Below, one piece after another: positions 16,876 to 24,396 of a DNA stretch of 64,000 nt (positions are counted from its first letter, which is position 1; each line of letters starts with the position of its first letter). Both the position numbers and the translations under genes were made by a program. The notes beneath the pieces were generated by a model that saw only the letters and a list, made by a program, of their open reading frames with translations, was not told the origin of the DNA and made no database searches. This DNA is from JAXDAY01 sp034679345 (lineage in GTDB: Bacteria > Eisenbacteria > RBG-16-71-46 > CAIMUX01 > VGJL01), in NCBI GenBank assembly GCA_034679345.1, contig JAXDAY010000004.1, positions 186,001-250,000 of the forward strand. The letters run 5' to 3'.

Positions 16876-18271
16876 GAAGGTGCTCGTCGTCGAGGATCAA
16901 GAAGTCCTGCGGGAGGGAATCGTCGAGGCCCTGCGAGAGGCGGGGTTCGATGCCTCGGGGGCGCGCGGGATGGAAGAGGCCCTCGAGACCTTCCGCGCGA
17001 ACCCCGCCGACGCGGTCGTCACGGATCTTCGAATGGAGGAGCCCGATTCCGGGCTCAAGCTCCTCGAGAGGGTCAAGGGGCTTCAGCCGCTCACCGAGGT
17101 GCTTCTCGTCACCGCCTTCGCGACCGTGGAACACGCGGTGGCGGCGATGAAGGCCGGAGCCGCCGACTTTCTTGTCAAGCCGGTCAACCTCGGCCACCTC
17201 GTGGAAAAGGTCCGGGCGGTCGTTCGAATCAGAATCGACCGTGAGGCCCTGGAGAGGGAACGGGAGCGCTCGACCTACCTCGAGCAGGAGATCAACGAGC
17301 GCTTCGGGGACGGGGAGATCGTGGGCCGCAGCCCCGTGATGCGGAGCCTCTACGCCACGATCCTCAAGGTCGCGGAAACGCCGAGCTCGGTGCTGATCAC
17401 CGGCGAGAGCGGCACCGGCAAAGAGCTCGCGGCGCGCGCGATCCACCGCCTCTCCGCGCGTCGGGGCGGGCCCTTCATCCGCGTCAATTGCGGAGCCTTG
17501 GCCGAAGGGGTGCTGGAGAGCGAGCTCTTCGGCCACGAGCGAGGGGCCTTCACCGGAGCGGTTCGGCAGAGGCGCGGCCGATTCGAGCTCGCCGACGGCG
17601 GATCGCTCTTCCTCGACGAGATCGGCGATGTCACACCGGCGATCCAGGTGAAGCTCCTGCGAGTCCTGCAGGAGAAGAGCTTCGAGCGCGTGGGGGGGGA
17701 GCGGACCCTGGAGGTCGACGTCCGCGTGATCGCCGCGACCAACAGGGATCTGCGGCAAGCGGTCCAGGACGGACGCTTCCGGGAAGACCTCTTCTGGCGG
17801 CTTCATGTGATCCCGATCGAGATCCCTCCGCTGCGGGATCGACGCGAGGACATCCCCGCGCTGTGCGACCACTTCCTCGAGAGATTTTCGCGACAATTCG
17901 GTCGAAGCCGTCCCGTCCTGGACGACGGGGCACTGAAATTGCTTCAGCAATACGATTGGCCCGGAAATGTCCGGGAGCTGGAGAACGTCCTCGAGCGGGC
18001 CACCGTGCTCTGCGAGGGGGGCAGAATCCGACTTCAGGACCTCCCATTCGGGGGCGAGGCGGGGGCCCGGACCAACTGGATTCCCCCGGGTGTGATGCCC
18101 CTGCGGGAGACGGTGGACCGTCTCGAGATCGAGTTGATTCGCAGGGCCTTGCAGGATTCGGGCGGGGTGAAGCAGGAGGCCGCGCGGTTGCTGGGTTTGA
18201 AGCCGAGCGTCCTCTACTACAAGCTGGAGAAGTATGGGATCGAGAGCGGGCCGGAAAGACCCGGCGACTGA
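16868..18271 (+). CDS. NtrC-family sigma-54-dependent response regulator
   Basis: 467 residues. A receiver domain with acceptor D53 (VVTDLRMEE) is followed by an AAA+ domain: Walker A GESGTGKE near 179, the GAFTGA sigma-54 contact loop near 225, and Walker B LFLDEIGDV. A Fis-type helix-turn-helix lies at the end (AARLLGLKPSVLYYKLEKYG). It should activate sigma-54 promoters upon phosphorylation by the adjacent kinase. TTG 16868 was chosen for the GGGGGAGGGA site seven bases upstream. No convincing -24/-12 promoter was found in the neighbouring gaps, so its targets may be elsewhere. Confidence 0.93.
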   Translation: MARKVLVVEDQEVLREGIVEALREAGFDASGARGMEEALETFRANPADAVVTDLRMEEPDSGLKLLERVKGLQPLTEVLLVTAFATVEHAVAAMKAGAADFLVKPVNLGHLVEKVRAVVRIRIDREALERERERSTYLEQEINERFGDGEIVGRSPVMRSLYATILKVAETPSSVLITGESGTGKELAARAIHRLSARRGGPFIRVNCGALAEGVLESELFGHERGAFTGAVRQRRGRFELADGGSLFLDEIGDVTPAIQVKLLRVLQEKSFERVGGERTLEVDVRVIAATNRDLRQAVQDGRFREDLFWRLHVIPIEIPPLRDRREDIPALCDHFLERFSRQFGRSRPVLDDGALKLLQQYDWPGNVRELENVLERATVLCEGGRIRLQDLPFGGEAGARTNWIPPGVMPLRETVDRLEIELIRRALQDSGGVKQEAARLLGLKPSVLYYKLEKYGIESGPERPGD

Positions 18272-19151
18272 GCCGGGGGCGCGGTGTCCGAGCCGAGCGG
18301 GCCTGGGTTTCCTGACGATCGCCGTCGGATTCCTGACGGTCCCGGCGCATTCCGCCCCTGTCGAGGACGAGCTCGCCCGGCTGGACCGGCTCGAGGCGCA
18401 GCGCGCCGTCGTGATCGCGCAGGCGGATTCCATCGGCCGGCTGCTTGCCGTGGGCGAGGGGATTCGCGACCCGCGCGCATCCGACTGGCTCAAATCGGCC
18501 GAGGGGCTTGCCGACCGATCCCTGGAGATGGAACTGGAAATCTTGCTCGCGCGCGAACGCTGCCGTAGCCTCGCGTTACAGGAACTCGGCGCGATCGATC
18601 GGAATGACAGCTCGGCAGTCGCCCGGGTCGCCGAGCTCGGACGACTTCTGGATGATCGGCTTGCGCGCGGCTTCGGGGGTATCTGGGTCGTGGTCGAGCC
18701 GGACAGCGCTGACGGGGTCGAGACCCTTCTCGACAAGCAGGCCTACCTTGAGGACCTCCGGGACCGCCTGGGGGACGTGCGGGAGCGGGTCGACAGACGC
18801 AGAACTCAAGTCCGGCGCGAGCGGGCTCTCCTACGCGCAAACGAGGGTCTTGCGGACGAGTCCCGGTTCCTCGACGAGGGCGGTCGCGTGGGATCGGATG
18901 AGACGGTGCTGCTCCACGGTTGGCCGGGGACGCCTCCCGGCGAGGGAGCGGCCCGTCTACCAGGCACTACGGGAGGGATCGATGCGGTGGAGTTCCCCGA
19001 TCGTTCCGGAGACGGCGAGTCCGGTTCCGGCGACGTGGATGCTGCGCTCGAGAAGATCCGCTCCCGAGTCGATCGGGATCTAGAGCGGGTCGATGCCTCG
19101 CTCGAGACGATCGGAGATCTGTTGCGCCGCTCCGGCGCGACGGGTTCGTGA
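18234..19151 (+). CDS. Exported coiled-coil protein of unknown function
   Basis: About 305 residues. No family is recognised. A basic N-terminal stretch leads to a hydrophobic segment (LGFLTIAVGFLTVPAHS) that looks like a signal peptide, which would make the mature protein periplasmic or lipid-side. Much of the remainder (~45-215) is charged heptad-like helix rich in Leu, Arg, Glu and Asp. A Gly/Ser/Asp-rich link and a final helix (VDAALEKIRSRVDRDLERVD) follow. The start is uncertain: the frame opens 38 bases inside the regulator gene and has no better ATG. It is probably co-transcribed with the two-component genes and the barrel-like gene after it. Confidence 0.55.
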   Translation: MGSRAGRKDPATEPGARCPSRAGLGFLTIAVGFLTVPAHSAPVEDELARLDRLEAQRAVVIAQADSIGRLLAVGEGIRDPRASDWLKSAEGLADRSLEMELEILLARERCRSLALQELGAIDRNDSSAVARVAELGRLLDDRLARGFGGIWVVVEPDSADGVETLLDKQAYLEDLRDRLGDVRERVDRRRTQVRRERALLRANEGLADESRFLDEGGRVGSDETVLLHGWPGTPPGEGAARLPGTTGGIDAVEFPDRSGDGESGSGDVDAALEKIRSRVDRDLERVDASLETIGDLLRRSGATGS

Positions 19152-20244
19152 TCTCCGTCGCCTTTTGCTGCCGGTCCTCATCCTCGTACTCCCGCTGAGC
19201 TTCCTGGCCCTGCTGCCATGTGAGTCGATCGCCGCCCCTACCCTCACTGGCTCCCTCGCATGGGGCTGGGACGACAACGTCCGGGAGGCGATGGATCCCC
19301 GCGCAAAACTCGAAGACCACTTCCTGAGGTTCATGCTCGACGGCTCCCCGGGGGCGGGGCGCTGGGGGGCCTCTCGGGGCGCCTTGCGCGTTCGGGGACT
19401 CGCGGAGCGCTACGACCGCTACGCGACCGAATCGAGGCTGCAAGGGGAGGTGACGGGCGAGGCGTTGCGGAGTCTCGGCGGCGGCGCAACGATCTGGATC
19501 AACGGTTGGGTGGAGGGGCGGGTCTACCCGGATAGCACGTCACGCAACTTCCGAAGATCCTCTCTGTCGATCGGCGCAAGCGCGCCGTTCCACCGTGGGC
19601 GCGTGGGCATCGGTCTCAGCGATCGAACCATCGACTATCGCCGCAACCCGGGCATCGATCGACGGGGCGACGCTTTCTTTGTCGACTATCGGCGGGCGAT
19701 CACCGCGAGGCTGGAGACCCACTTCATGATGGAGTTCGAATGGGCCCGCTGGGACCGCCGCGCGATCAAGCAGGTCGCGCCGGATCTCTTCGCGCCGGGA
19801 GGAAGGCAGGAAGATCGGGGCCGCGAAGCGCGCCTCACGCTCCGGTATCTCAGGGGGTGGCTCCTCGAGACGACCTTCGGGTGGGAGTCCGTGCGGTCGA
19901 ACTCATTCGGATACTCCGTGGGGCGCCGTCGCATCGAGGCGGCCGTCAGCGCATGGTTGCCCGGAAGCGTGCTAGCCCAGCTACGGGGACGCTTGGAGGA
20001 GGCGGACTACCACGACCGCGAGCTGGATCGCGTCTTCGTGATCCGCACCGGCGAGGACGTCGAGGCAGGCGAGGACAGCAACAGCCTTACGCTCCGGCTC
20101 CGACGGCAGCTCATCCCGCGCGTGCTCCTGGAGGGACGAGCTTCGCTCTTTCGCAACGAATCGCTGCTGGTGGGTTCCCGGTACGACAAGCGAACTGCAA
20201 GTCTGGGGCTGGTTTGGGCGCCGGTGGGGCAGTCGGATTTCTGA
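19093..20244 (+). CDS. Predicted outer-membrane barrel-like protein
   Basis: Up to 383 residues. A basic N-terminus and a hydrophobic run (LLLPVLILVLPLSFLALLPC) form a signal peptide ending near ESIAAP. The mature part alternates short hydrophobic strands with Arg/Asp-rich turns and repeats the pattern of 'F.W...R..' strands expected of a beta-barrel. No named family fits. The start may be ATG 19093, overlapping the previous gene by 59 bases, or TTG 19165; neither has a convincing ribosome site. Pairing with an exported coiled-coil protein suggests an envelope assembly, but this is inference. Confidence 0.55.
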   Translation: MPRSRRSEICCAAPARRVRDLRRLLLPVLILVLPLSFLALLPCESIAAPTLTGSLAWGWDDNVREAMDPRAKLEDHFLRFMLDGSPGAGRWGASRGALRVRGLAERYDRYATESRLQGEVTGEALRSLGGGATIWINGWVEGRVYPDSTSRNFRRSSLSIGASAPFHRGRVGIGLSDRTIDYRRNPGIDRRGDAFFVDYRRAITARLETHFMMEFEWARWDRRAIKQVAPDLFAPGGRQEDRGREARLTLRYLRGWLLETTFGWESVRSNSFGYSVGRRRIEAAVSAWLPGSVLAQLRGRLEEADYHDRELDRVFVIRTGEDVEAGEDSNSLTLRLRRQLIPRVLLEGRASLFRNESLLVGSRYDKRTASLGLVWAPVGQSDF

Positions 20245-20402
20245 GGCTTTCGTTCCCATTCCCTCGGGATTCTGAGGGACCCCGGCCAGGCCGCGAGATC
20301 GGGCGCAGCGATCGGATCGTCTAACATCCGACTAGAAAATGGTTTAGAAGGCTTCCGGGCTGGTGGAGTCGCTGGCATGAAACCGGCACTTAGAGGGCTT
20401 CG

Positions 20403-21302
20403 ATGAAAAACGCGCGCCTCGACGTTCGACTGGCCACTGCCTCCGTCCTCCTGGGGTTCGGGTTCGTCCTGGGCCTCGGCCTTGTGGCCGGCTGCGCGAA
20501 CGAGGGAGTGATCGCTCCCGAATCGACGTGGGATGAGATTCGGTATCACTGGAGCGATCAGCAGAATGGATCGACTCACGGGGACCTCACGGTTCAGTCC
20601 TCCGGACAGATTGGATGGGACTTGCAGGGTGCGGGGGCGCCGACTCGGGGCCTCCTGGCGGGCGAGAACCTGGAGACGCTCACTCGCCTTATCGACGCCC
20701 TCCCCCCTGCGGGCTATGACGGCCTGGAGAGCTGCGATCGACGCTTCTTTGTCGCGATGCGCACGACTGACGGCATCGTCCATTACCGGGCGGGGGACTG
20801 CGATCCCTTCATCCCGGAATCAGTCATGGACTTGATTCATCAGCTCGACGTTTGGGTCGCCGACGCCGCGGGCCGCGTCGATCCGATCCCGTTCCGGATC
20901 CTCGCGCAGGGGAGATCCGGCGGTTTGGAATCGGAAGCCCGCATGGTGGCCCGCTCCAGGGATGAACTGATCGCCCTGGTCTCGAATGTCCGAGACGAGG
21001 GAGTCGGTGTTCTTCCCTCGGTCGACTTCCGGCGGGAGATCGTCTTGGCGATCTTCCCCGGGACTCATCCAGGTGAAGGGCACGCAGTCGAGTTGCTGGG
21101 CGCCCGCATGACGGCAGGGGGGCAGGTCCTTCTGTCCGAACGCTGGACGATCGTCGACCCAGCTTGTTCCGGCGGTACGAGCAGCGCCCCGTACCAGTTC
21201 GTAGCCATCGAGCTCGACGGCTACGCGAATCTGCTCAGCGAAGTCGAGATCGTCTCGATCCGGCCCTGCGACCCGTCCGGCGGGTCAGGGACGGCTCGAT
21301 GA
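20403..21302 (+). CDS. Predicted lipoprotein of unknown function
   Basis: 299 residues. The N-terminus has a charged start, a hydrophobic core and a lipobox (LVAGC, Cys about residue 33), so it should be lipid-anchored after signal peptidase II cleavage. The rest is soluble, with a segment RSRDELIALVSNV and a repeat-poor beta/alpha look. A protease-complex-inhibitor-like pattern (VDFRREIVLAIFPG near residue 205) is seen in unrelated lipoproteins as well. ATG 20403 follows AGAGGG at a short distance. It stands alone, with 158 bases upstream that hold only a weak hairpin. Confidence 0.6.
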   Translation: MKNARLDVRLATASVLLGFGFVLGLGLVAGCANEGVIAPESTWDEIRYHWSDQQNGSTHGDLTVQSSGQIGWDLQGAGAPTRGLLAGENLETLTRLIDALPPAGYDGLESCDRRFFVAMRTTDGIVHYRAGDCDPFIPESVMDLIHQLDVWVADAAGRVDPIPFRILAQGRSGGLESEARMVARSRDELIALVSNVRDEGVGVLPSVDFRREIVLAIFPGTHPGEGHAVELLGARMTAGGQVLLSERWTIVDPACSGGTSSAPYQFVAIELDGYANLLSEVEIVSIRPCDPSGGSGTAR

Positions 21303-21459
21303 CTCGCGTGTTCGAGATGCCGGCCGAAAAGCTCGCGCCGGCGCCTGGTTTGGCTGGAAGGCGAGGGATGACGGAGTCAGGGGGACCAGAGGGTCGCCAG
21401 GGCCACATTCCACTCCACTCGGAGGCTTGCACAACCTAAGGAGAGGGGTTCCTTCCGGC

Positions 21460-22017
21460 CTAACCTTTCGATGCGGGGTCCGTGGTCTCGGACCCCGCAT
21501 CGTCGTTCCCGGGGGCGAAGTCCAAGGAGAGCCGTCGTCCTGCGCGCTTGGCGGAGGAGCGGAGCGTCTCGATGATCGAGACCGAGTGGGTCGCGCGCCA
21601 GTAGAGCTTCCCGCAGCTCGGACAGGCCTCAAAGCGCGTCTGCGTCCTGACCACGAACTCAGGCACCCGGGCGATGGCTGATGCCCGGTCCGCTTCTCTC
21701 AAGGGCTCGTTGCAGTCGGGGCAGCGAGTGAACGGCCGGGCGGTCTCGAAGATCGGGTGCGTGCGGGCCACCTCGACCAGCTGATCGCCGGCGCGCTCTG
21801 AGCCCAGGGACATCCCCCCGGCGGGCGGCCACTGGAGGCCAAGCCGGGCGATCCCCTTGGAGCGGGTCAGGAGGACGCGATCCTCGAGCCGGGCGCGGGC
21901 GAGCGCCGCCCCAAGGTCGTCGCCGGCCCGCCACGCCGCGTCATGGCCCAGAAGCCGGAGCCAGCGCGCCAAGCGTCCTAGGGAGCTGTCGAGAGAGAAT
22001 CTAGGAGGGGGGGCCAT
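21460..22017 (-). CDS. Mut7-C RNase domain protein with zinc ribbon
   Basis: 185 residues. The N-terminal part has the PIN-like Mut7-C pattern: RFSLDSSLGRLARWLRLLGHDAA opening, then RVLLTRSKGIA with the conserved acidic/basic residues. The C-terminal part is a four-cysteine zinc ribbon (CPDC near 105, CPSC near 140). Bacterial members are small putative RNases of unknown target. ATG at 22017 begins just before the conserved strand; a GTG 21 bases upstream is an alternative. One of only two minus-strand genes, it is divergent from scpA and ends over a hairpin at 21471-21500. Confidence 0.85.
   Translation of the reverse strand: MAPPPRFSLDSSLGRLARWLRLLGHDAAWRAGDDLGAALARARLEDRVLLTRSKGIARLGLQWPPAGGMSLGSERAGDQLVEVARTHPIFETARPFTRCPDCNEPLREADRASAIARVPEFVVRTQTRFEACPSCGKLYWRATHSVSIIETLRSSAKRAGRRLSLDFAPGNDDAGSETTDPASKG
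21471..21500. terminator. Perfect 11-bp inverted repeat between convergent genes
   Basis: ATGCGGGGTCC (21471-21481) is repeated inverted at 21490-21500 with an 8-base loop. It lies between the lipoprotein stop (21302) and the body of the minus-strand gene, inside that gene's last codons. There is no T run on either side, so it may be a factor-assisted or bidirectional terminator. Confidence 0.4.
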
Positions 22018-22069
22018 ATTCGATCCGGACGATACCACGCTGGACCGCCCGCCGGAACTGCTTCGTAGA

Positions 22070-22099
22070 TTGACAGCAACAGCACTTCCTCCTTACTTT
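22070..22099 (+). promoter_or_regulatory. Candidate promoter for the scpA operon
   Basis: Perfect TTGACA at 22070-22075, an 18-base spacer, and TACTTT at 22094-22099. It lies between the divergent Mut7-C gene and scpA. The predicted start, near 22106, precedes the GGGGAGAAAG ribosome site. Confidence 0.45.
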
Positions 22100-22130
22100 G
22101 CCGCAGAGGGGGTCCCCGGGGAGAAAGATC

Positions 22131-22958
22131 ATGGACGGCGAGACTCTATGCGCGGGAATCGACCCAACCCAGTTCAAGGGACATCGGGTCGATCTCGAGG
22201 TCTTCTCGGGTCCGCTCGACATGCTCCTGTTCTTGATCCAGAAAGACCGGATCGAGATATGGGAGATCTCGATCTCCCGGATCACCGAGCAGTATCTCGC
22301 TCACCTGCGGGGCCTCGAGGCGCTGAACCTGGAAATCGCCGGCGAGTTCCTCGTCATGGCCTCCACCCTGATGCGGATCAAGAGCCAGATGCTGCTCCCC
22401 CAGCCGACGCTCCCAGCCGAGGATGCGACCGGCATGCCGCTTACGCGCGAGGGCCTGATCGAGCGCCTCCTCGAGTACCGTCGCTACCGGGAGGCCGCCC
22501 TCTCTCTGCGCTTGCTGGAGGAGCAGCAGCGCAGGACCGCTCCGCGCGGCTGGACCCCCTCGCTCTCGCGGGACCACCTCTATCCTTTGCGCCAGGCCCG
22601 CGTCGTCGACCTGGCGGCCTACCTTCGCGATGTGCAGCAGCGCGCGCAGACTCCTCCCCTCCACGAGGTGCAGCTCGAGGAGATCAAGCTGGAAGAGCAG
22701 ATGGACTACATCATGGCGCAGGTCGAATCCAGGCGAGCGGCCGTCCGCTTCCCCGAGCTCTTGCGGCGGCCCTGGCTGCGCCTTGAGCGAATCGTCACCT
22801 TTCTCGCGATGCTGGAGCTGCTTCGCCAGGCGCGGATCGATGTGCTCCAGAACGAACCGCTCGGTGAGATCCTGATCGTCAAGTGCGAATCGGCCCGTGA
22901 GCTCACGGAGGACCCGGGCCAGGAGGCTGAGCCACCCGATGCTTCACAGAATTCTTGA
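22131..22958 (+). CDS. scpA: Segregation and condensation protein A
   Basis: 275 residues. ScpA is the kleisin that bridges the two SMC heads and binds ScpB in the bacterial condensin. The N-terminal SMC-neck helices are clear (VFSGPLDMLLFLIQKDRIEIW, then ISRITEQYL and EFLVMASTLMRIKSQMLLP), and the C-terminal winged helix includes TFLAMLELLRQARIDVLQN. ATG 22131 has GGGGAGAAAG upstream. Its end overlaps scpB by 20 bases, as expected for tightly coupled complex partners. The smc gene itself is not in the window. Confidence 0.95.
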   Translation: MDGETLCAGIDPTQFKGHRVDLEVFSGPLDMLLFLIQKDRIEIWEISISRITEQYLAHLRGLEALNLEIAGEFLVMASTLMRIKSQMLLPQPTLPAEDATGMPLTREGLIERLLEYRRYREAALSLRLLEEQQRRTAPRGWTPSLSRDHLYPLRQARVVDLAAYLRDVQQRAQTPPLHEVQLEEIKLEEQMDYIMAQVESRRAAVRFPELLRRPWLRLERIVTFLAMLELLRQARIDVLQNEPLGEILIVKCESARELTEDPGQEAEPPDASQNS

Positions 22959-23658
22959 AGCGATCCTCTTCGCGGCCGACGGCCCCTTGAGCGTCGAGCA
23001 AATCTCGCTCGCCATCCCCGAGATCGCCGCCGAGAAGCTCGAGGGTACGCTGATCGAGATGCGCGCGCGCTACGAGAGCGAGGAAAGAGGATGGCGTCTC
23101 GAGTCCCTAGCGGGAGGCTGGCAGCTGCGCTCGCATCCCGACCTCTTCCCCTATGTCGAGCGATTTCTCGAGGGGAGGCGGCGCTCGCGGCTCTCGCGCG
23201 CCGCGCTCGAAAGCCTTGCGGTAGTCGCCTACCGCCAACCGATCACTCGGGGCGAGCTCGAGGATCTGCGCGGCGTCGATTGCGGCGGCGTGCTCCAGAC
23301 CCTGCTCGAGCGCGATCTCGTCGCCATCCGGGGGCGTTCGAAGGCGATCGGCAGGCCTCTGATCTACGTGACGACCGAAAGGTTCCTGGAGCACTTCGGC
23401 TTGAGCTCGCTTGCGGATCTCCCGCGTCTCGAAGAGGTGGAGAACCTCTGGGCCGCCGATGATATTCGCGAGCAGATCGAAGCGGAGATCACGCGCCGGC
23501 TCGCCGCGGCCGACGCGGGTGATGCCGGCGGGGGCAACGGTTCGCGAGGCGGAAACGGGGATCCCCCCCGGGCGCCGGTCTCGAACGCGGAAGGATCCGA
23601 CGCCCCGGAGGTCTCCGTCGTGCCCAGCAACGAGTCGCGCACCGACGCGGAGGGTTGA
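22939..23658 (+). CDS. scpB: Segregation and condensation protein B
   Basis: 239 residues. ScpB dimers bind ScpA in the SMC complex. Two winged-helix domains are visible: HRILEAILFAADGPLSVEQIS at the N-terminus, and ALESLAVVAYRQPITRGELE followed by RGVDCGGVLQTLLERDLV near residues 90-125. The last ~55 residues are a Gly/Asp/Pro-rich tail of low complexity. The start at ATG 22939 overlaps scpA and directly precedes the conserved helix. It ends one base before the GTG of the pseudouridine synthase. Confidence 0.95.
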   Translation: MLHRILEAILFAADGPLSVEQISLAIPEIAAEKLEGTLIEMRARYESEERGWRLESLAGGWQLRSHPDLFPYVERFLEGRRRSRLSRAALESLAVVAYRQPITRGELEDLRGVDCGGVLQTLLERDLVAIRGRSKAIGRPLIYVTTERFLEHFGLSSLADLPRLEEVENLWAADDIREQIEAEITRRLAAADAGDAGGGNGSRGGNGDPPRAPVSNAEGSDAPEVSVVPSNESRTDAEG

Positions 23659-24393
23659 GTGCGGATCAATCGATTCCTCGCGATGTCGGGGTTGGGCGCC
23701 CGCCGCGCGTGCGAGGAGTTGGTGCGGGAGGGCCGCATCGAGGTCAACGGGGTCACGGTCGATACGCTCGCCTTCGAGGTCGACCCCGACCGGGATCGCG
23801 TCACCTGCGACGGTGAACGTCTGCGGCCGCCCCGCGTCCTGCTGTACGCCATGATGCACAAGCCGTCCGGGGTGATCGTCTCCGCCGATGACGAGCGCGG
23901 TCGCCTCACGGTCTACGATCTCCTGCCTGAGCGACTCCGCGGGAAAGTCAAGGCGGTCGGGCGTCTCGATCAAGGAAGCGAGGGGCTTCTCATCTTCACG
24001 AACGATGGGCTTCTCGCGCATGCGCTGCTTCATCCTCGCAGGGGCGTTCCCCGCACCTACCTCGCATGGGTGAGCCCTCCGCCGTCGGGAGAGTCGCTGG
24101 CGCGCCTGCGATCCGGCGTCCCCCTCGGCCGGGGCGAGCGAAGCGGCGCGGCCGACGTGCGCGTCCTGGGCGCGCGGGGCGGGACCGCAAGAATCCGCCT
24201 CATTCTCCGCGAAGGAAAGAATCGCGAGATCCGCCGGATGTTCCGCGCCGTCGGGTCGCGGGTTCTCGCGCTCCGCCGCGTCGGCTTTGGGGACCTCTAC
24301 CTCGAGGACCTTCCCGCGGGCAAGGTTCGCCCGCTCAACCCGGGGGAGGTCGCGGGCCTGCGCGAGACTTCGGGACTCGCCGCGGGGGGTTGA
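23659..24393 (+). CDS. rluB: 23S rRNA pseudouridine synthase, RluB/RsuA family
   Basis: 244 residues. An N-terminal S4 RNA-binding domain (MRINRFLAMSGLGARRACEE, up to ~60) is followed by the catalytic domain. The active-site Asp104 lies in GRLDQGSEGLLIFTNDG, and the late motif is EGKNREIRRMFRAVG. The enzyme isomerises a uridine in rRNA; the rRNA position can only be guessed from the scpB-rluB neighbourhood, which is typical of RluB. The GTG start follows the scpB stop directly. A short Gly/Ala tail ends three bases before pheA. Confidence 0.92.
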   Translation: MRINRFLAMSGLGARRACEELVREGRIEVNGVTVDTLAFEVDPDRDRVTCDGERLRPPRVLLYAMMHKPSGVIVSADDERGRLTVYDLLPERLRGKVKAVGRLDQGSEGLLIFTNDGLLAHALLHPRRGVPRTYLAWVSPPPSGESLARLRSGVPLGRGERSGAADVRVLGARGGTARIRLILREGKNREIRRMFRAVGSRVLALRRVGFGDLYLEDLPAGKVRPLNPGEVAGLRETSGLAAGG

Positions 24394-24396
24394 GCC

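Noticed and set aside
16829..18736. 635-codon open frame on the minus strand
   Set aside because: It is the complement of the NtrC-type regulator; composition is that of a shadow frame.
20260..20279. TCCCTC/GAGGGA hairpin after the barrel-like gene
   Set aside because: Six pairs, a loop of eight and no T run; too weak to call a terminator.
20373..20388. Possible sigma-54 promoter (GG-N10-GC) before the lipoprotein gene
   Set aside because: Spacing fits, but the -12 box is CGGCA rather than TTGCA, and the start point would fall after the ribosome site, four bases before the ATG.
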